DNA from: Orientallactaga sibirica
Lineage: Eukaryota; Chordata; Mammalia; Rodentia; Dipodidae
Assembly (NCBI GenBank): GCA_036365145.1
Contig: JAEOAD010000012.1
Span: forward strand, 44,523,001-44,587,000
Direction of reading: 5' to 3'
Length of the DNA: 64,000 nucleotides
The notes under the pieces are model-generated. The model did no database searches. It saw only the letters and a list, made by a program, of their open reading frames with translations, and was not told where the DNA came from. Within the stretch, counting starts at the first letter, position 1; each line of letters opens with the position of its first letter. Shown here in pieces: positions 11,461 through 22,590 of this stretch. Both the position numbers and the translations under genes were made by a program.

Positions 11461-12584
11461 TTAATTTTATTTAACTTTATTTTATTACACATGTGTCTTA
11501 GAGGAAGTGGAAGGCTATCACAAAGGTTAAAGTGTTATTTTGATGTTTGACTATGGCACTGCACAGTTAAGTGTCATGGTCTCCAAGAAAGCAATCGAAA
11601 ACAGCAAATCAGACAAGCCAGCTCTATACCCTCTAGTTTTTGTTCTTCTTATGGTGTAGCCATTGAAGAGTCCATTTTACAAAATGTCATTATCTGAATA
11701 GACTGAGCAATTCAAATGGAAGACTGTTCCATCCAGCACCCAAGTGTGCATTGCAGAGAGCAGTGAATGGCACAAACTTTTCCCAATTCATTCTTTCATT
11801 CTCAGTCCTCAACTTTGATATCAATAAATCCCTTGGCATTATAAACGCTCCCATATTAAACAAGTCTTATCAGGCCATTTCAGCCCTCCTAGTCATGCTC
11901 AAGATTTATGAGAGATGATTTTTTAATGCTGCCAAATTTCTGACTATGATATATATAGGTAGATGAACAGTGTTTATTATTGTGGAGTTAAAAGTCTTTT
12001 CCAAAAACAGATTTTTTTTTTAATAAGGAAGAATTTGCTGCTAGCAAAAAAAGAAAGTACACTTTCAAATGACCATAAGTAGGAAATAGCATTTCCTTAC
12101 TCAATCAAGATAAGTCCGTAGGCAAGCTATGGAATTTGAATGTGGTAATCAAATAAAATAAAACACAAAGCCAATATTTTATTTGTTATTTTGTACCTAT
12201 CTCTAGTTTATAAGTATTTTTAAAAATGTAGGAAAGAATAGGATAAAACATAATTTTTTTACATCTTGGTTCTTGAACTTTGTAGTTGTTCAATATTTTA
12301 AAATATTTAATGACTTACATAATGTTGCAGGTGATATAATATGTGTCAAGTCAAGATAAAATAAACAACTGAATATTAAAATATGGAAACGTTTTTAATT
12401 GTTGGTGTACTTGTTGGTTTTTTTAATTAGTATTCCAGTTTGGGTGAGTGAAATTAACTCAGTTGATATTCTAATTTATTTCTTTTGTATTGGAAATGTT
12501 GAGCCAGGGCTAAGCATTTAATCCTATTTGATGCTCCCTATGAAAGAGAGAATAGAATAAAGAACATAGATTTTTTGGACGTCA
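11461..12584. other. No recognisable feature
   Basis: AT-rich sequence with several A or T runs. No family or coding signal is recognised. Confidence 0.4.
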
Positions 12585-13030
12585 CTAGAAAAAGAGAACA
12601 GTCAAAGAAAACAATCCCAGCAGGAACCAAGCTAGGTTCTTGGGATCCCAGCAGGGAATGGTAAACATCCACTTGTCACTCTCTGTAGTTACAGGAAACA
12701 GTTTGCCACAAAACACCTCTGGATGCTGCATGTCTTCCAGGTGCTGAGGTCTTTGTGTAAAAAAAAAAAACTGTCACCTTGCCATCAGTCAATACTCCAT
12801 TTCCTTGTTTCACCCTACAAAGTATTTGATAATGACCACCTGCAGCTATTAGACACAGAATAGAAACATGTCCTGATGTCCAAGTCAGTGTCAAAATAAT
12901 TGTTGGTTCTCTTTGTCAGTGTGGGTGCTCCTCAGTTACCTTCAGGAAATAAGTCCCCTCGTACTTGACATCATTGGATTTAAAATTCCCTACCTCAACT
13001 TGGGCATCAGGAAAAGAAAGTTTTCTAAAA
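12585..13030 (-). pseudogene. Possible broken pseudogene, parent unknown
   Basis: On the minus strand one frame is open from about 13030 (reading FPDAQVEVGNFKSNDVKYEG and on to TEEHPH). It meets a single TGA near 12917, continues open to a T-run at about 12760-12770, and then resumes in another frame (HPEVFCGKLFPVTTESDKW) to a TAG near 12585. It closes with a hydrophobic stretch that could be a membrane segment. One stop plus one homopolymer frameshift across about 440 bp fits a retrocopy. I do not recognise the protein, and there is no poly(A) tail. The whole may be chance. Confidence 0.3.
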
Positions 13031-13283
13031 GTTTCTAACTCCTACTTTAGTTTTAAACTACTTAAAAGAAAAGACTTAGAATTTAAGGATCAAAAAAACT
13101 AGGAGACTGAAAGTTAATAATTAATGTAGTTTGTGTTTTACTTATAAAGGACATTTGAAGACAGTAGATCTTGGAAATATCTGTTTAATTTATGGGGTGA
13201 GCCTGCTAATATTATACTATAAATTATTTCTCCATCTATGGCATTACGTGACCATAGGAAGTGAATGCAAGTCATAAAACACA

Positions 13284-13420
13284 AACTGGGCATGGTGGCA
13301 CACACCTTTAATCCCAGAACACAAGAGGCAGAGGTAGGAGAATTGTCATGAGTTTCAAGCTACCCTGGGACTACAGAGTCAGCATAGGTTGGAGTGAGAA
13401 CCTACCTACCTTAAGAAAAA
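13284..13420 (+). repeat. B1 SINE
   Basis: ACTGGGCATGGTGGCACACA, AGAGGCAGAGGTAGGAGAAT and GGAGTGAGAACCTACCTACC are the B1 order. It is followed by an A-rich tail that grades into a purine microsatellite. Confidence 0.9.
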
Positions 13421-13500
13421 AAAAAAGAGAGAGAGAGAGAGAAGAGAGAAGCAGAGGAAAGGAAAGGAAAAAAGGAAAGGAAAGGAAAGGAAATGAGAAA
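13421..13500 (+). repeat. (GA)n/(GGAAA)n purine tract
   Basis: The B1 tail has evolved into GAGAGAGAGA, then AAGGAAAGGAAAGG repeats. Confidence 0.9.
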
Positions 13501-13550
13501 AAGAGCAAACAAGACAAAACAGATACATTTTCTCTTGGTTCTTTTGGTTA

Positions 13551-13648
13551 ATTTGTGCATCTGGCTTTATGTGGGTACTGGTGACTCAAAACTGGGCTGT
13601 CAGACATTGCAAGCAAGTGCCTTTAGCTACTCAGCCATCTCCTCAGGA
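13551..13648 (-). repeat. tRNA-derived SINE, head half
   Basis: Reverse-orientation TTGTGCATCTGGCTTTATGT through CTCAGCCATCTCCTCAGG. The 3' body and tail are missing. Confidence 0.75.
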
Positions 13649-14330
13649 TCATTTGTCCTATGTATGCAGCATGTGTACATCTGTTTGTTTGGTTTTTTAT
13701 TGACAACTTCCATAATTTTATACAATAAACAATGGTAATTCCCTCCCCCCACTATCCCGTCCCCCTCTCAATAAGTCTCTTTTATTTTGATGTCATGATC
13801 TTTTCCTCCTATTATGATGGTCTTATGTAGGTAGTGTCAGGTACTGTGAGGTCATGGATATCCAGGCCATTTTGTGTCTGGAGGAGCACGTTGTAAGTAG
13901 TCCTACTCTTCCTTTGGCTCTTACATTCTTTCCGTCCCCTCTTCCACAATGGACCCTGAGCCTTGGAAGTTGTGTTAGAGATATTTCAGTGCTGAGCACT
14001 CCTCTGTCACTTCTTCTCAGCACTATGGTGCCTTCTGAGTCATCCCAATGTCACTGCCATCTGAAAAGAGACGTTTCTATAACCAAAAGTGAGAGTAGCA
14101 TTAGTACTTGGGTATGAACATTGGCAGTTTGGTGAGCATAATATATGCATTTAGCCAGACACCAGCAGGTTACAACCCTAGGGCTCATGACTTCCCCCAC
14201 CATAGGTTTTCATTATCAGGCATGTATTTCCTCCCACGGAACAGTCTTCCAGTCCAATCAGAGAGCAGTTGATTTCCACCATAACAGACATGCCACTATT
14301 ACACCCCTTGGATCTTTGGGCCTGGCTGGT

Positions 14331-14653
14331 TGTAGCAGACAACCTCAGGTTCGCTGAGATGAACTTCCAGACCAGGCACAGATATGGAGGAGGAGATTTA
14401 TTGAAGCTTATAGATCCAGGGGAAGTTCCATAGTGGCAGAAGAAGCCGGCCAGCTTTCACAGGACTAAACACAAAGAGATGCCACAAGCCACAGCTAGGC
14501 ACACTTTGCATATCTTTAGATTGAAATCCTAAACCCATCACCATACCTTAAGTTCTGCCCAGTGACATTGCCTCCAGCCAAGTGGCTGCAGATGCAAACA
14601 ACAAACTAATAAAACACTGAATATATTGGGGACCATCTATTCAAACTACCACA
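14331..14653 (-). mobile_element. MaLR (ORR1-like) solo LTR with 5-bp duplication
   Basis: The minus strand starts TGTGGTAGTTTGAATAGATG and ends in GTCTGCTACA. The polyadenylation signal AATAAA (within CAATAAATCTCC on the minus strand) sits near the end. The flanks CTGGT at 14326-14330 and 14654-14658 are a perfect 5-bp duplication, the size used by ERVL/MaLR integrases. There is no internal region, so this is a solo LTR left by LTR-LTR recombination. Confidence 0.85.
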
Positions 14654-14703
14654 CTGGTCCAACTTAAGGCTTGCAGTGTCCACTTTTGTTTATCTCCACT
14701 GTT

Positions 14704-14704
<1 letters not shown>

Positions 14705-14757
<53 letters not shown>

Positions 14758-14758
14758 C
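14705..14758. repeat. (CT)n microsatellite
   Basis: About 25 uninterrupted CT units, expanded inside the L1 3' UTR. Confidence 0.95.
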
Positions 14759-15330
14759 TCATGGAACTGCATACAGCATAGCTTTTTCCAGCTATCTGTC
14801 AGCTAGTCTACACCGAGGAGGTTTTCAGCTCAGTTGCAGCATGGTTTCTCAGTGACTTTGCAGCCCAAGTATGTGGAGTCTTCAGCAATAGCGTTTTGCC
14901 ATCTATTCCTGTTGGAAAAACCAAGAGCCTCAGCAATGGCATATAATGTTGGGGGAGGGGCATTAGGGACCTCCCTGGCCAACAACTCACTGGAAGGTAT
15001 CTCATACTTGCACTGAAAATTACCTAGTAACAATCTATGGCTTCTGGGTGTGCTATTGTCCAAAAAAGTAGGTTTCCATATGACTTGTTCGTATCCTCTT
15101 AGATTTTGATTAGCTCTCCCTCCACCTTTCCTTTACTCAATCTCTTCACCTCACCTCATTTAGGCATTTACACCCCCAGTAATCCTCTTAAGCGCCTCCT
15201 CTTCTCCCTCTCTTTCTATTCATTTTATATCCCCTTTCTAGCTTACTAGCCTCTGCTACTGAGTTTTATTCCAACTCACATACAAGTCCAAATATCTGTT
15301 TGTTTATATGTATTACATCTGCAAACTTTC

Positions 15331-15649
15331 TCATTATCTCTCACACATTGTGTATTTCTTTAGGGTAAATGTGATTTTTTTAAAATATCTTCATGGTGTA
15401 GAGCCTGACCTGAAATAGGCACTTAATAAATGAATGTTTCTTCCATCATGAACAATTATTTGTATGAATGAATTTTATTCCCAGGACAGGTCAATAAAAT
15501 AATAGTTACATTGGCCTTAATGAACATGAAGAAATATCATAATGAATAAAATAAACTCTTGGCTTTTAAACTCACCTATTGATCTAGCATTGGGAGACAA
15601 TGAGTTTTTATGACAATATTTAAAAATAATACTGAAAAAATATCTTCTT
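15331..15649. other. No recognisable feature
   Basis: AT-rich. The minus-strand open frames at 15517-15877 overlap the neighbouring B4 and are repeat shadows. Confidence 0.4.
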
Positions 15650-16003
15650 TTGTGTGAGTATGTGGTACATGTGATGTATAGTGTGCTGTGTATGCCCAGG
15701 GGTGTGCAGATATGTGCAACCCTTGTGCAAGTGAGAAGGCAAAGGAGAATATTGAGCACATCCTATATTGCTCATATGTGTGTTTCCTTGAAATTTCTCA
15801 CTGTACCAGAAAGTACACATTTTAGTCAGACTGGGTAACCAGTGAGCTCCATCAAGTTTCCTGTCCCTGCTCCTCATCTGACTGAGGTTACAGGCATGTG
15901 TGTCCAGCTATTTACATGGATTCCAGGAATTGAACTCAAGGTGAATCAGGGCCTCTCAAAACCTCATAGTTATATATGAAGCACTCTTACCATCTCCCCA
16001 GTC
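15650..16003 (-). repeat. B4-like SINE
   Basis: The reverse B4 plan is visible: a GT-rich start, a B1-like middle (GAGGTTACAGGCATGTGTGT) and a tRNA/ID end (GGAATTGAACTCAAGGTG ... CTTACCATCTCCCCAGTCC). It is strongly diverged. Confidence 0.6.
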
Positions 16004-16077
16004 CTGAATAATATTTTAAAAATATATTTCTAAATTTTTAAATTTACATTTTTAAAATACATTATTTTTAAACTGCA

Positions 16078-16286
16078 TTTTTATTTATGTATTTATAAGC
16101 AAAGAGAAACGGAGAGAAGAGAGAAAGACAAAGAGAATGATCTGGCAGACATCCAGCTACTGCAAATGAACTCCGGTTGCATGTTCCATTTTGTGTATCT
16201 GGCTTTATGCAGGTACTGGGGAATTGAACCTGGGTCATTAGGTTTTGCAGGCAAGCACCTTAATCACTGAACGATCTCTCCAGCCC
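16078..16286 (-). repeat. tRNA-derived SINE
   Basis: A TTATTTATGTATTTATAAGC tail, a purine stretch, CTGCAAATGAACTCCGGTTG, GGGGAATTGAACCTGGGTCA and a CGATCTCTCCAGCCC head. Confidence 0.85.
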
Positions 16287-16479
16287 ATATCTTGACTTTT
16301 CAAACAATATAGATTGACAAAAGTTCATTTATTTTCTTTGTGTATATAGAAGAACCAGTAGGAATGTAGGTTTGAAATGAGTTTTAGGAACTTCTTACCT
16401 TTAATAGGGAAAGTGCTTGAAGACAGACCAGCAGAAACCATTTTAAAACACTGCTACGGAGTATAAGAATCACTGACTA

Positions 16480-16692
16480 TTTTTTAAATTTAATTTTTAT
16501 TTATTTATTTATTTAAAGACAGAGAGAGAGAGAGAGAGAGAATGGGCATGCCAGGACCTCTAGCCACTGCAGATGAACTCCAGATACATGCACCACCTTG
16601 TGCATCTAGCTTACATATGTTCTGGGGAGTTGAACCTGTACCCTTGGGCATCACAGGCAAGTTCCTTAACCACTAAGTCATCTCTTTAGCCC
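16480..16692 (-). repeat. tRNA-derived SINE with target duplication
   Basis: A full-length reverse copy from a (TTTA)n tail through the head (TCATCTCTTTAGCCC). The flanks ATCACTGACTA at 16469-16479 and ATCATTGACTA at 16693-16703 match at 10 of 11 bases. Confidence 0.88.
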
Positions 16693-16703
16693 ATCATTGA
16701 CTA

Positions 16704-17148
16704 AGTGAATTCCACATCATACTTTGAGTAAATATGGACTACTTGACTAGTCTTCTAGCAGAATAGGGAAGAAAATTATCTCCAAGGACCTCAAATGATT
16801 CAAACCTGGGTAGACAACATGAAGCCAATGAACATATTTTTGTGTTGAACCAATACCAGATCAAGATTATGAAGAAACCCACATGGCACACAGTTGGCCT
16901 TTCTGAAGATGCTGGGATTCATTGATTCTAGTAAAACTAATTGTGTCACACCTCAGTTTAAAATGGAAGGGAAATATCTATTCTTATTGACTCATGGACA
17001 TTAGACTGAATATGTTTGTCATTTTTGTTTTCTTAGGTCTACCCAATTGTAGCATTTATATTATTTTAAAATTATTTTAAAATGTATCAATAATTACCAT
17101 TTGGGATATTTTTTAAAATGTGTAATTCTCTATTAAAAAATAGATGTT
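16704..17148. other. No recognisable feature
   Basis: AT-rich, with no repeat or coding signal recognised. Confidence 0.45.
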
Positions 17149-17380
17149 TGGGAGCTGGGGTGATTGCTTAGTGTTTAAGGTGCTTGCCTGCAAAGCCTAA
17201 AGACTGGGGCTCTAGTCTCCAGTACCTATGTAAAGCCAGATTCACAAAGTGGCACATGTGTCTGGAGTTCATTTTCAGTAGCTGGAGACTCTGGTAGACA
17301 CATTCTCTCGCTTCTGTCTGTCTGTCTGTCTGTCTCTCCCTCTCTCTCTTAGATCTCTCTGCTTAAAAAGAAGAGGAAGA
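17149..17380 (+). repeat. tRNA-derived SINE
   Basis: GGAGCTGGGGTGATTGCTTA, AAAGCCAGATTCACAAAGTG and TCATTTTCAGTAGCTGGAGA, then (TGTC)n and (CT)n. Confidence 0.88.
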
Positions 17381-17613
17381 AAAAAAAGATGCCCTAACAT
17401 CACTGTGTGATTATGTTTGGTTTAGTAATGGCCACTTCCTTTATATAGCAGAGACATTCTAAATTGATCACAATCCCTTCACACCTAAATACTCCTGCAC
17501 CCATTGTGTGGAGTCTTTTCAGAGACACAAATGGTGGTGATGGATGAAAGGCAAATTGAGGCAGAGATGTGTTTAAGACAGTTCATAGTGGCTCAAGAGA
17601 AATAGTTTTTGCA

Positions 17614-17765
17614 AACCTGGCATGGTGGCCCACGCCTTTAATTCCAGCAATTAGTAGGCAGAGGTAGGAGGGTTGCTGTGAATTTGAGGCCAGTCTAAGA
17701 CACTACATAGTGAGCTCCATGTCAGCCTGGGCCAGAGTGAGACCTACTTTGAAAACCATAAAAAA
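17614..17765 (+). repeat. B1 SINE
   Basis: ACCTGGCATGGTGGCCCACG, AGGCAGAGGTAGGAGGGTTG, GTCAGCCTGGGCCAGAGTGA and an A tail. Confidence 0.9.
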
Positions 17766-17835
17766 AAGAAGGAGAAGGAGGGGAAGAAGAAGGAGAGGAG
17801 AAGAAGAAGGAGGAGGAGGAAGAGGAGGAGGAGAA
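17766..17835 (+). repeat. (GGA)n/(GAA)n polypurine tract
   Basis: A B1-tail-derived purine microsatellite of GAAGGAGAAGGAGG-type units, all purine on one strand. Confidence 0.9.
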
Positions 17836-18004
17836 CTACTCTGTGCATTTTTTTTTCCAATTTCAAGGTCAAAGACATCACTGTAGCTGGAATTCAGCCA
17901 TAGTTGGAATATTTACACTATCTCTTTATAATGATGGCATGCTTATCTCTCTTAAATGCAATTCAGCAAATAGTTTATTTCAGCCATGTTAATCAGTTAC
18001 TATT

Positions 18005-18261
18005 TCTTTTCCTTTATTTTTTTTTAATTTTTATTTATTTATTTGAGAGAGAGAGAGAAATAGAGAGAGAGAAAAAGGCAGATAGATAGATACGGGGGGA
18101 GAGAATGGGCACAGCAGGGCCTCCTGCCACTGCAAATGAACTCCAGATGCATGTGCCACCTTGTGCGTCTGGCTGATGTGGGTACTGGGAATCGAGCATT
18201 GAACCGGGGCCCTTAGGCTTCACAGACAAAGGCTTAACTGCTAAATCATCTCTCCAGCCCT
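18005..18261 (-). repeat. Young tRNA-derived SINE with target duplication
   Basis: A full reverse copy with the CATTGAACCGGGGCCCTTAG tRNA segment. The flanks TCAGTTACTATT at 17993-18004 and TCAGTTACCATT at 18262-18273 match at 11 of 12. Open frames within it are shadows. Confidence 0.9.
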
Positions 18262-18655
18262 TCAGTTACCATTGCTAATATGGAAGACTTTTTTTTTCTT
18301 GACATTTCTTTTGTATATATAACTTTTGTTTTTGTAATAATCTTTCCATTTTATTTCCATTTGATAAATTCCAGACTATCCACTTATGATTCAATTCAGA
18401 TCATGGAGTCATTTACTGGGCTACATCTTTAACTGGTGTCATGTATTATTTCCATGCCCCAATTCTGTGCTTTCTAGTATGAACATGTAAATCAAATATT
18501 TGCACAATATTTAGCAGCTTCCTCCCATAATATTATTCCCTTTGTAAGACATTGCACTTTTTTTTAAAACATAGAACTTTGTTCTTATTTGCTTACTTAT
18601 TTACTATTTACATATGAATGTTTCCCATCAGAAGGATAAAACCTAATAGGTTTAC
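18262..18655. other. No recognisable feature
   Basis: AT-rich, with nothing recognised. Confidence 0.4.
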
Positions 18656-18669
18656 AAAGAGATATTTTT

Positions 18670-18671
18670 AA

Positions 18672-18709
<38 letters not shown>

Positions 18710-18900
18710 TTTGCAAAAGAGAGAGAGAGAGAAGAGAGAGTCAGAGAGAGAATGGGCATGCCAGGGCTTCTAGCCACTGGAAACAAACTCCAGATACAGG
18801 TGCCCCCTGTGCATCTGGCTTATGTGGGTCCTGGGGAGTCAAATTGGGGCCTTCGGCTTCACAGGCAAATGCCTTAACTGCTAATCCATTTTGCCAGCCC
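18670..18900 (-). repeat. tRNA-derived SINE with target duplication
   Basis: A (TTTA)n tail of about 11 units, a GA tract, then the reverse body and head. The flanks ACAAAGAGATATTTTT and ACAAAGATATTTTT differ by one 2-bp unit. Confidence 0.88.
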
Positions 18901-18914
18901 ACAAAGATATTTTT

Positions 18915-19230
18915 TAATCTGGGCTCAGTGGTTAAAGGAGCTTGCTTACAAAGCCTGCTTGATCTGAGTCTTATCCTCCCCAATGTCCAAAACAGCCTGA
19001 TGCAAAGTGACATTTACATCTATGAACCCTTGGAGGCCGGTGCAGTGGGAAGTGGATAAATGAGAATATGAACTTCGGAAACCTGCAAAACTGACTTTTG
19101 CTTCTAGTGACAAGAGACCCTGTCTCAAGGAGGATGGTGTGGAGAAAGAAGAAAGACACCTTGAAGTTGTCCACTGACCTCCACATGAACACTGTGGCAT
19201 TTAAATATACCCACATACATACACACAAGT
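18915..19230 (+). repeat. B4-like SINE
   Basis: An ID/tRNA-like head (GGGCTCAGTGGTTAAAGGAG), a B1-like AAGAGACCCTGTCTCAAGGA, then GACCTCCACATGAACACTG and a CA-rich tail. This is the forward B4 order. Confidence 0.65.
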
Positions 19231-19319
19231 AAATATATTTTTAATTCTCAATTTAATTTGCATGAAGATTATCATTCTAAATCATTAAGTTTTTATTTGA
19301 TTTTTATGTGTTTCTTTCT

Positions 19320-19448
19320 CTTTGAGGCAGGGTCTTACCATAGCCCATGCTCTCCTGGCACTTGCTTTGTATCCCAGGCTGGCCGTTACCTCACAGCAAT
19401 CCTCCTACCTCTGCCTCCTGAATGATGTGAGCCACCACATCCAGCTCT
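19320..19448 (-). repeat. B1 SINE, old
   Basis: Reverse B1: TTTGAGGCAGGGTCTTACCA, CTCCTACCTCTGCCTCCTGA and GAGCCACCACATCCAGCTC, with a middle duplication or divergence. Confidence 0.8.
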
Positions 19449-20319
19449 AAGTTCTCTGAATATTGAGACACTTTATACCTGCTTCTTATAACCATGAGCA
19501 CTTCCAACTTCTTGATGTGAAATGTGCTTCCTGATTCTGCACTGTCAGGGTCAAGTCTGCTGAGGCAAAGGGAAGAGAACTAACATAGCTCACTAAAATC
19601 GCAAGTCTCTGGCTAACTGTCTGGATTAGAGCTCCATTCCAAGGCTAGAAACAGCAAATCTGGTCATCTTTTCCTGGGTCTCAGCCACTGCCCTTTACTT
19701 TTCAATCCAGTTATTTCAACTTAGTTATTTTTCATTACTAAAAGTTTCAGCACAGGTCTCTCCTCCCTAAAGACAAAGTGATTCAGGTAAAATCCTAGAT
19801 AGCTAGTTGCATTATCTAACATCTTAAATCTATGATTACAACGTGAGTCCATTTTGCCTTTCCATGCAGTTCCTTGGAGATATCCCCCCCTCTCGCTCTC
19901 ACCTTACCATTGAGATTCATTGGTATCATTTCATTTACCAACTGCCCTTTTCATTTTATATCAAGGCAGATGTTCAATCTGGCATCTTCCCCAGAAGCAA
20001 TCAATGTGCATGATGCCACCGCCGTGTGCGTGCTTGGCTTCAGAATACTTTCCTATCTACACATAGGAAGGCCGTTTAAGGTTTCTGAGGGCACATTTCA
20101 AGACAGGCTTATGTCATCTGTAGTTCTTAGTATCTTTAAAAATAGACATCCTGATCTTGCAAACTAAGAAGTTGTGCTACAGAAGATTAAATCATAGTTG
20201 GGGCACCGTTGATAAAAGGCCTCCTCTCACATTGCTAATGTTCTCATGGGTGTGTCATCCAAGTGAAGGTAGCAAACCTCTAGTAAGTGATCAAACAGTG
20301 AATGTTATTGTTGACTTCC
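19449..20319. other. Unique sequence, no recognised feature
   Basis: GC-moderate and SINE-free. The plus-strand open frame at 19874-20167 (97 codons) reads without any motif that I know. It may be chance. Confidence 0.35.
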
Positions 20320-20668
20320 AGCTCATTGAATAGGTACAAGTGTGTGCCTGTTCACGTGTGCACAGGTGGCACAGGCGTACATGCATATATGTGTGCATGG
20401 AGGCAAAGGACACCTCAGGTAAGATTGCTCAGATGTCATACATCTTTTTTCTTTTAACTGTTTGAGACAGGATCTCTCACTAGCACGAAACTCTGACCAA
20501 TTAGGATAGACTAACTCATGGTCAAGCACCAGGCATCCACATCAGTAGTGATGGGATTACACAGGTGTCCCCAAACCTGGCTTTTTATATGTGGATTGTG
20601 GGGATTGAACTCAGGTGCTCATAACTGGAAGACAAGTACTTAGCAACTGAGCCATCTCTCCAGCTCAG
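20320..20668 (-). repeat. B4-like SINE
   Basis: A degenerate GT start, TTTGAGACAGGATCTCTCAC, GATGGGATTACACAGGTG and GGGGATTGAACTCAGGTGCT, ending CTGAGCCATCTCTCCAGCTC. This is the complete reverse B4 plan. Confidence 0.75.
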
Positions 20669-21100
20669 TTATTCTTTAAATTCTTCTTAACTAAAAATTA
20701 ATAAACAAAAATTTTCTTGGCAGTGTTTTTAGAAGAATTTCATGATCCTTGAAAATAACAGCTTAAATATAAATGTTTTCAAAATAGTTGTCATATTATG
20801 TCTTTCAAGCTAAATATAATTGTTCTAAATAAACTGTATAATAAATATCATTTATCTGAAGCCTTTATTCACATGGCGCTATATCTTAATTTATAATAAA
20901 TTATGTAATCCGTCTTCATTGAAAAAACTTTCTCTCATGTACTTACAATAAAATAAACAATTTGTATTATTCCATTTAATTTGGCTTTCTGGTGCTTCTG
21001 TCTTACAAGTTTCTGTGGCAAAGATCGTGTAAGAACTATAATTGTAGTGGATAAATTCTGCAAGCATGTAGCATTTCAAAAACCACAAAAGCAAATGCAT
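20669..21100. other. No recognisable feature
   Basis: AT-rich. The minus-strand open frames at 20891-21516 run through the neighbouring microsatellite and are not genes. Confidence 0.45.
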
Positions 21101-21308
21101 GGGGATGGAGAGATTGCACTTGTCTGAAAATCCAAAGGACCCAGGATCAATTCTCCAGTACCAATGTAAGTTAGTTGCATCTGGAGTTTGTTTGCAGTAG
21201 CTGGAGGACCTGGTACACCTGTTTTCTCTCCTCTGTCTTCCTGTTTCTTTCTTCTTTCTTTCTTTTCCTTCCTTCCTTCCTTCCTTCCTTCCTTCCTTCC
21301 TTCCTTCC

Positions 21309-21352
<44 letters not shown>

Positions 21353-21383
21353 TGTCTCTGTCTCAAATAAATAATTAAAAATA
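21101..21383 (+). repeat. tRNA-derived SINE with expanded pyrimidine tract
   Basis: GGGGATGGAGAGATTGCACT head, CTGGAGTTTGTTTGCAGTAG body, then the normal CT tract replaced by (TTTC)n, (TTCC)n and (TC)n, ending CAAATAAATAATTAAAAA. Confidence 0.85.
21237..21362 (+). repeat. Polypyrimidine microsatellite (TTCC)n(TC)n
   Basis: A compound tract with about 12 TTCC units and about 16 TC units, almost pure pyrimidine for some 125 bp, so it has mirror symmetry. Confidence 0.95.
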
Positions 21384-21388
21384 CATTC

Positions 21389-21514
21389 ACGGCGCAATGG
21401 CTCCAGCCCATAATCTCAACATCAAGGAGGGTCAAGCACAGCTTGGCTGCATAGTAAGTTCCAGACCAGCCTGGGCTACATTGTTTCAAAAAAGATAAAT
21501 CAAAAAAAAAAAAC
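21389..21514 (+). repeat. Degenerate B1 SINE
   Basis: GGCGCAATGGCTCCAGCCCA and TTCCAGACCAGCCTGGGCTA followed by a poly(A) tail. It is old and partly deleted. Confidence 0.6.
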
Positions 21515-22437
21515 ACCTTATATAACTAGTCTCAAAAAACATCTTTTTTCTTCTGGTTTGTTGTTCACTCTATCCACTTGGTATAAATAATCATTGTTTA
21601 GTACTTTAATATTAACTGTTACAAAATCTAATTGATAGACCATATGTAGATTTTCACTAGCACTTTCTAAAAATATTTTAAATAATTTTAGAAGTATTTG
21701 TGCAGCATTGAACCCAGCATTCAACAGGACGAAGAAATGAAGTAAGTGTTTCCCAAAGTGACAGAAGTGACTAAGACATAGGGAGATGAATCACTTGGTC
21801 ATCATATTGATTTGAATTCTTGGAGGACATAGATCATAAATTTGAAGGAGAAAGGCAAAGTATTTCTGCAAATAGATAGTGCTTAACTCTCTAAAATGAC
21901 TCTTAAATAAAGGGGAAGCAAAAAAGATTGCTTTCCCTCAGGCCACCTCACCTCCCACTTGGTAGAATTCTAAATTCTGGAAACTTCTTACTATCCTCTT
22001 AGATTGTAATGATCTTAAGGAAAACGGGGTATTTAGTGGATATATAATCAGAGGATTTAGAGTTAAAATCGAGCCTTGTCCTTTACTGGCTTGTTGGAAA
22101 ATGTATACAGTTTTCAAAGCCAGATGAAACACAATGCAATGCAGGCTCCAGCCCAGGGCAGCATCACCCTCCTCTGGACCTGTGTCCCAGAGGCAATAGG
22201 AACATCTAGTCATTCCTAAAATATCTCATGATGTATAATACATATATTGTTCTACAACAAAGCACTGAGTATAGGGTAGGATTTTCTCAAGCTCATGATT
22301 TGTTTACTTCCAGGAGTTGGCAAGCATTCATGTAAGCCTATAAACATTTGAATTCCATCTCTGCCAAAAATAGTATTTTCATTCTAGTTAAATAACCTTG
22401 TCCATCTCACTTTACTCCTCTGAAATTTCATTTTCTC
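21515..22437. other. Unique sequence; possible MIR trace at the right end
   Basis: No confident family. TAACCTTGTCCATCTCACTT followed by GAAATTTCATTTTCTC near 22393-22440 faintly resembles the MIR core end. This is not secure. Confidence 0.25.
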
Positions 22438-22500
22438 TATTTCTTCCTCCCTTCCTTCCTTCCTTCCTTCCTTCCTTCCTTCCTTCCTTCCTTCCTTCCT

Positions 22501-22533
<33 letters not shown>

Positions 22534-22590
22534 TTCTTTCTTTCTTTCCTGCTTTCTTTCTTTCTTCCTTTCTTCCTTTTTTTTTCTTTT
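22438..22590 (+). repeat. Polypyrimidine microsatellite (TTCC)n(TC)n(TTTC)n
   Basis: About 150 bp of almost uninterrupted pyrimidine with three successive unit types. It explains the K/R/E-rich open frames read on the minus strand. Confidence 0.95.

Larger units (their letters stand above)
13690..15330 (-). mobile_element. L1 3' UTR/3' end, split by an LTR
   Basis: Minus-strand L1 end. It begins with T-rich sequence and ATTGACAACTTCCATAATTT, then a C-rich tract (the reverse of the L1 3' polypurine run) at 13741-13768. Long non-coding 3' UTR follows (TTTTGATGTCATGATC, CACTATGGTGCCTTCTGAGT, TTTCCAGCTATCTGTCAGCT). A MaLR LTR occupies 14331-14653, and the two halves join cleanly across it. Open frames here, such as 14830-15063, lie in UTR and are not genes. 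The element is 5'-truncated. Confidence 0.65.

Noticed and set aside
14808..15063. Overlapping open frames on both strands
   Set aside because: They lie in a minus-strand L1 3' UTR.
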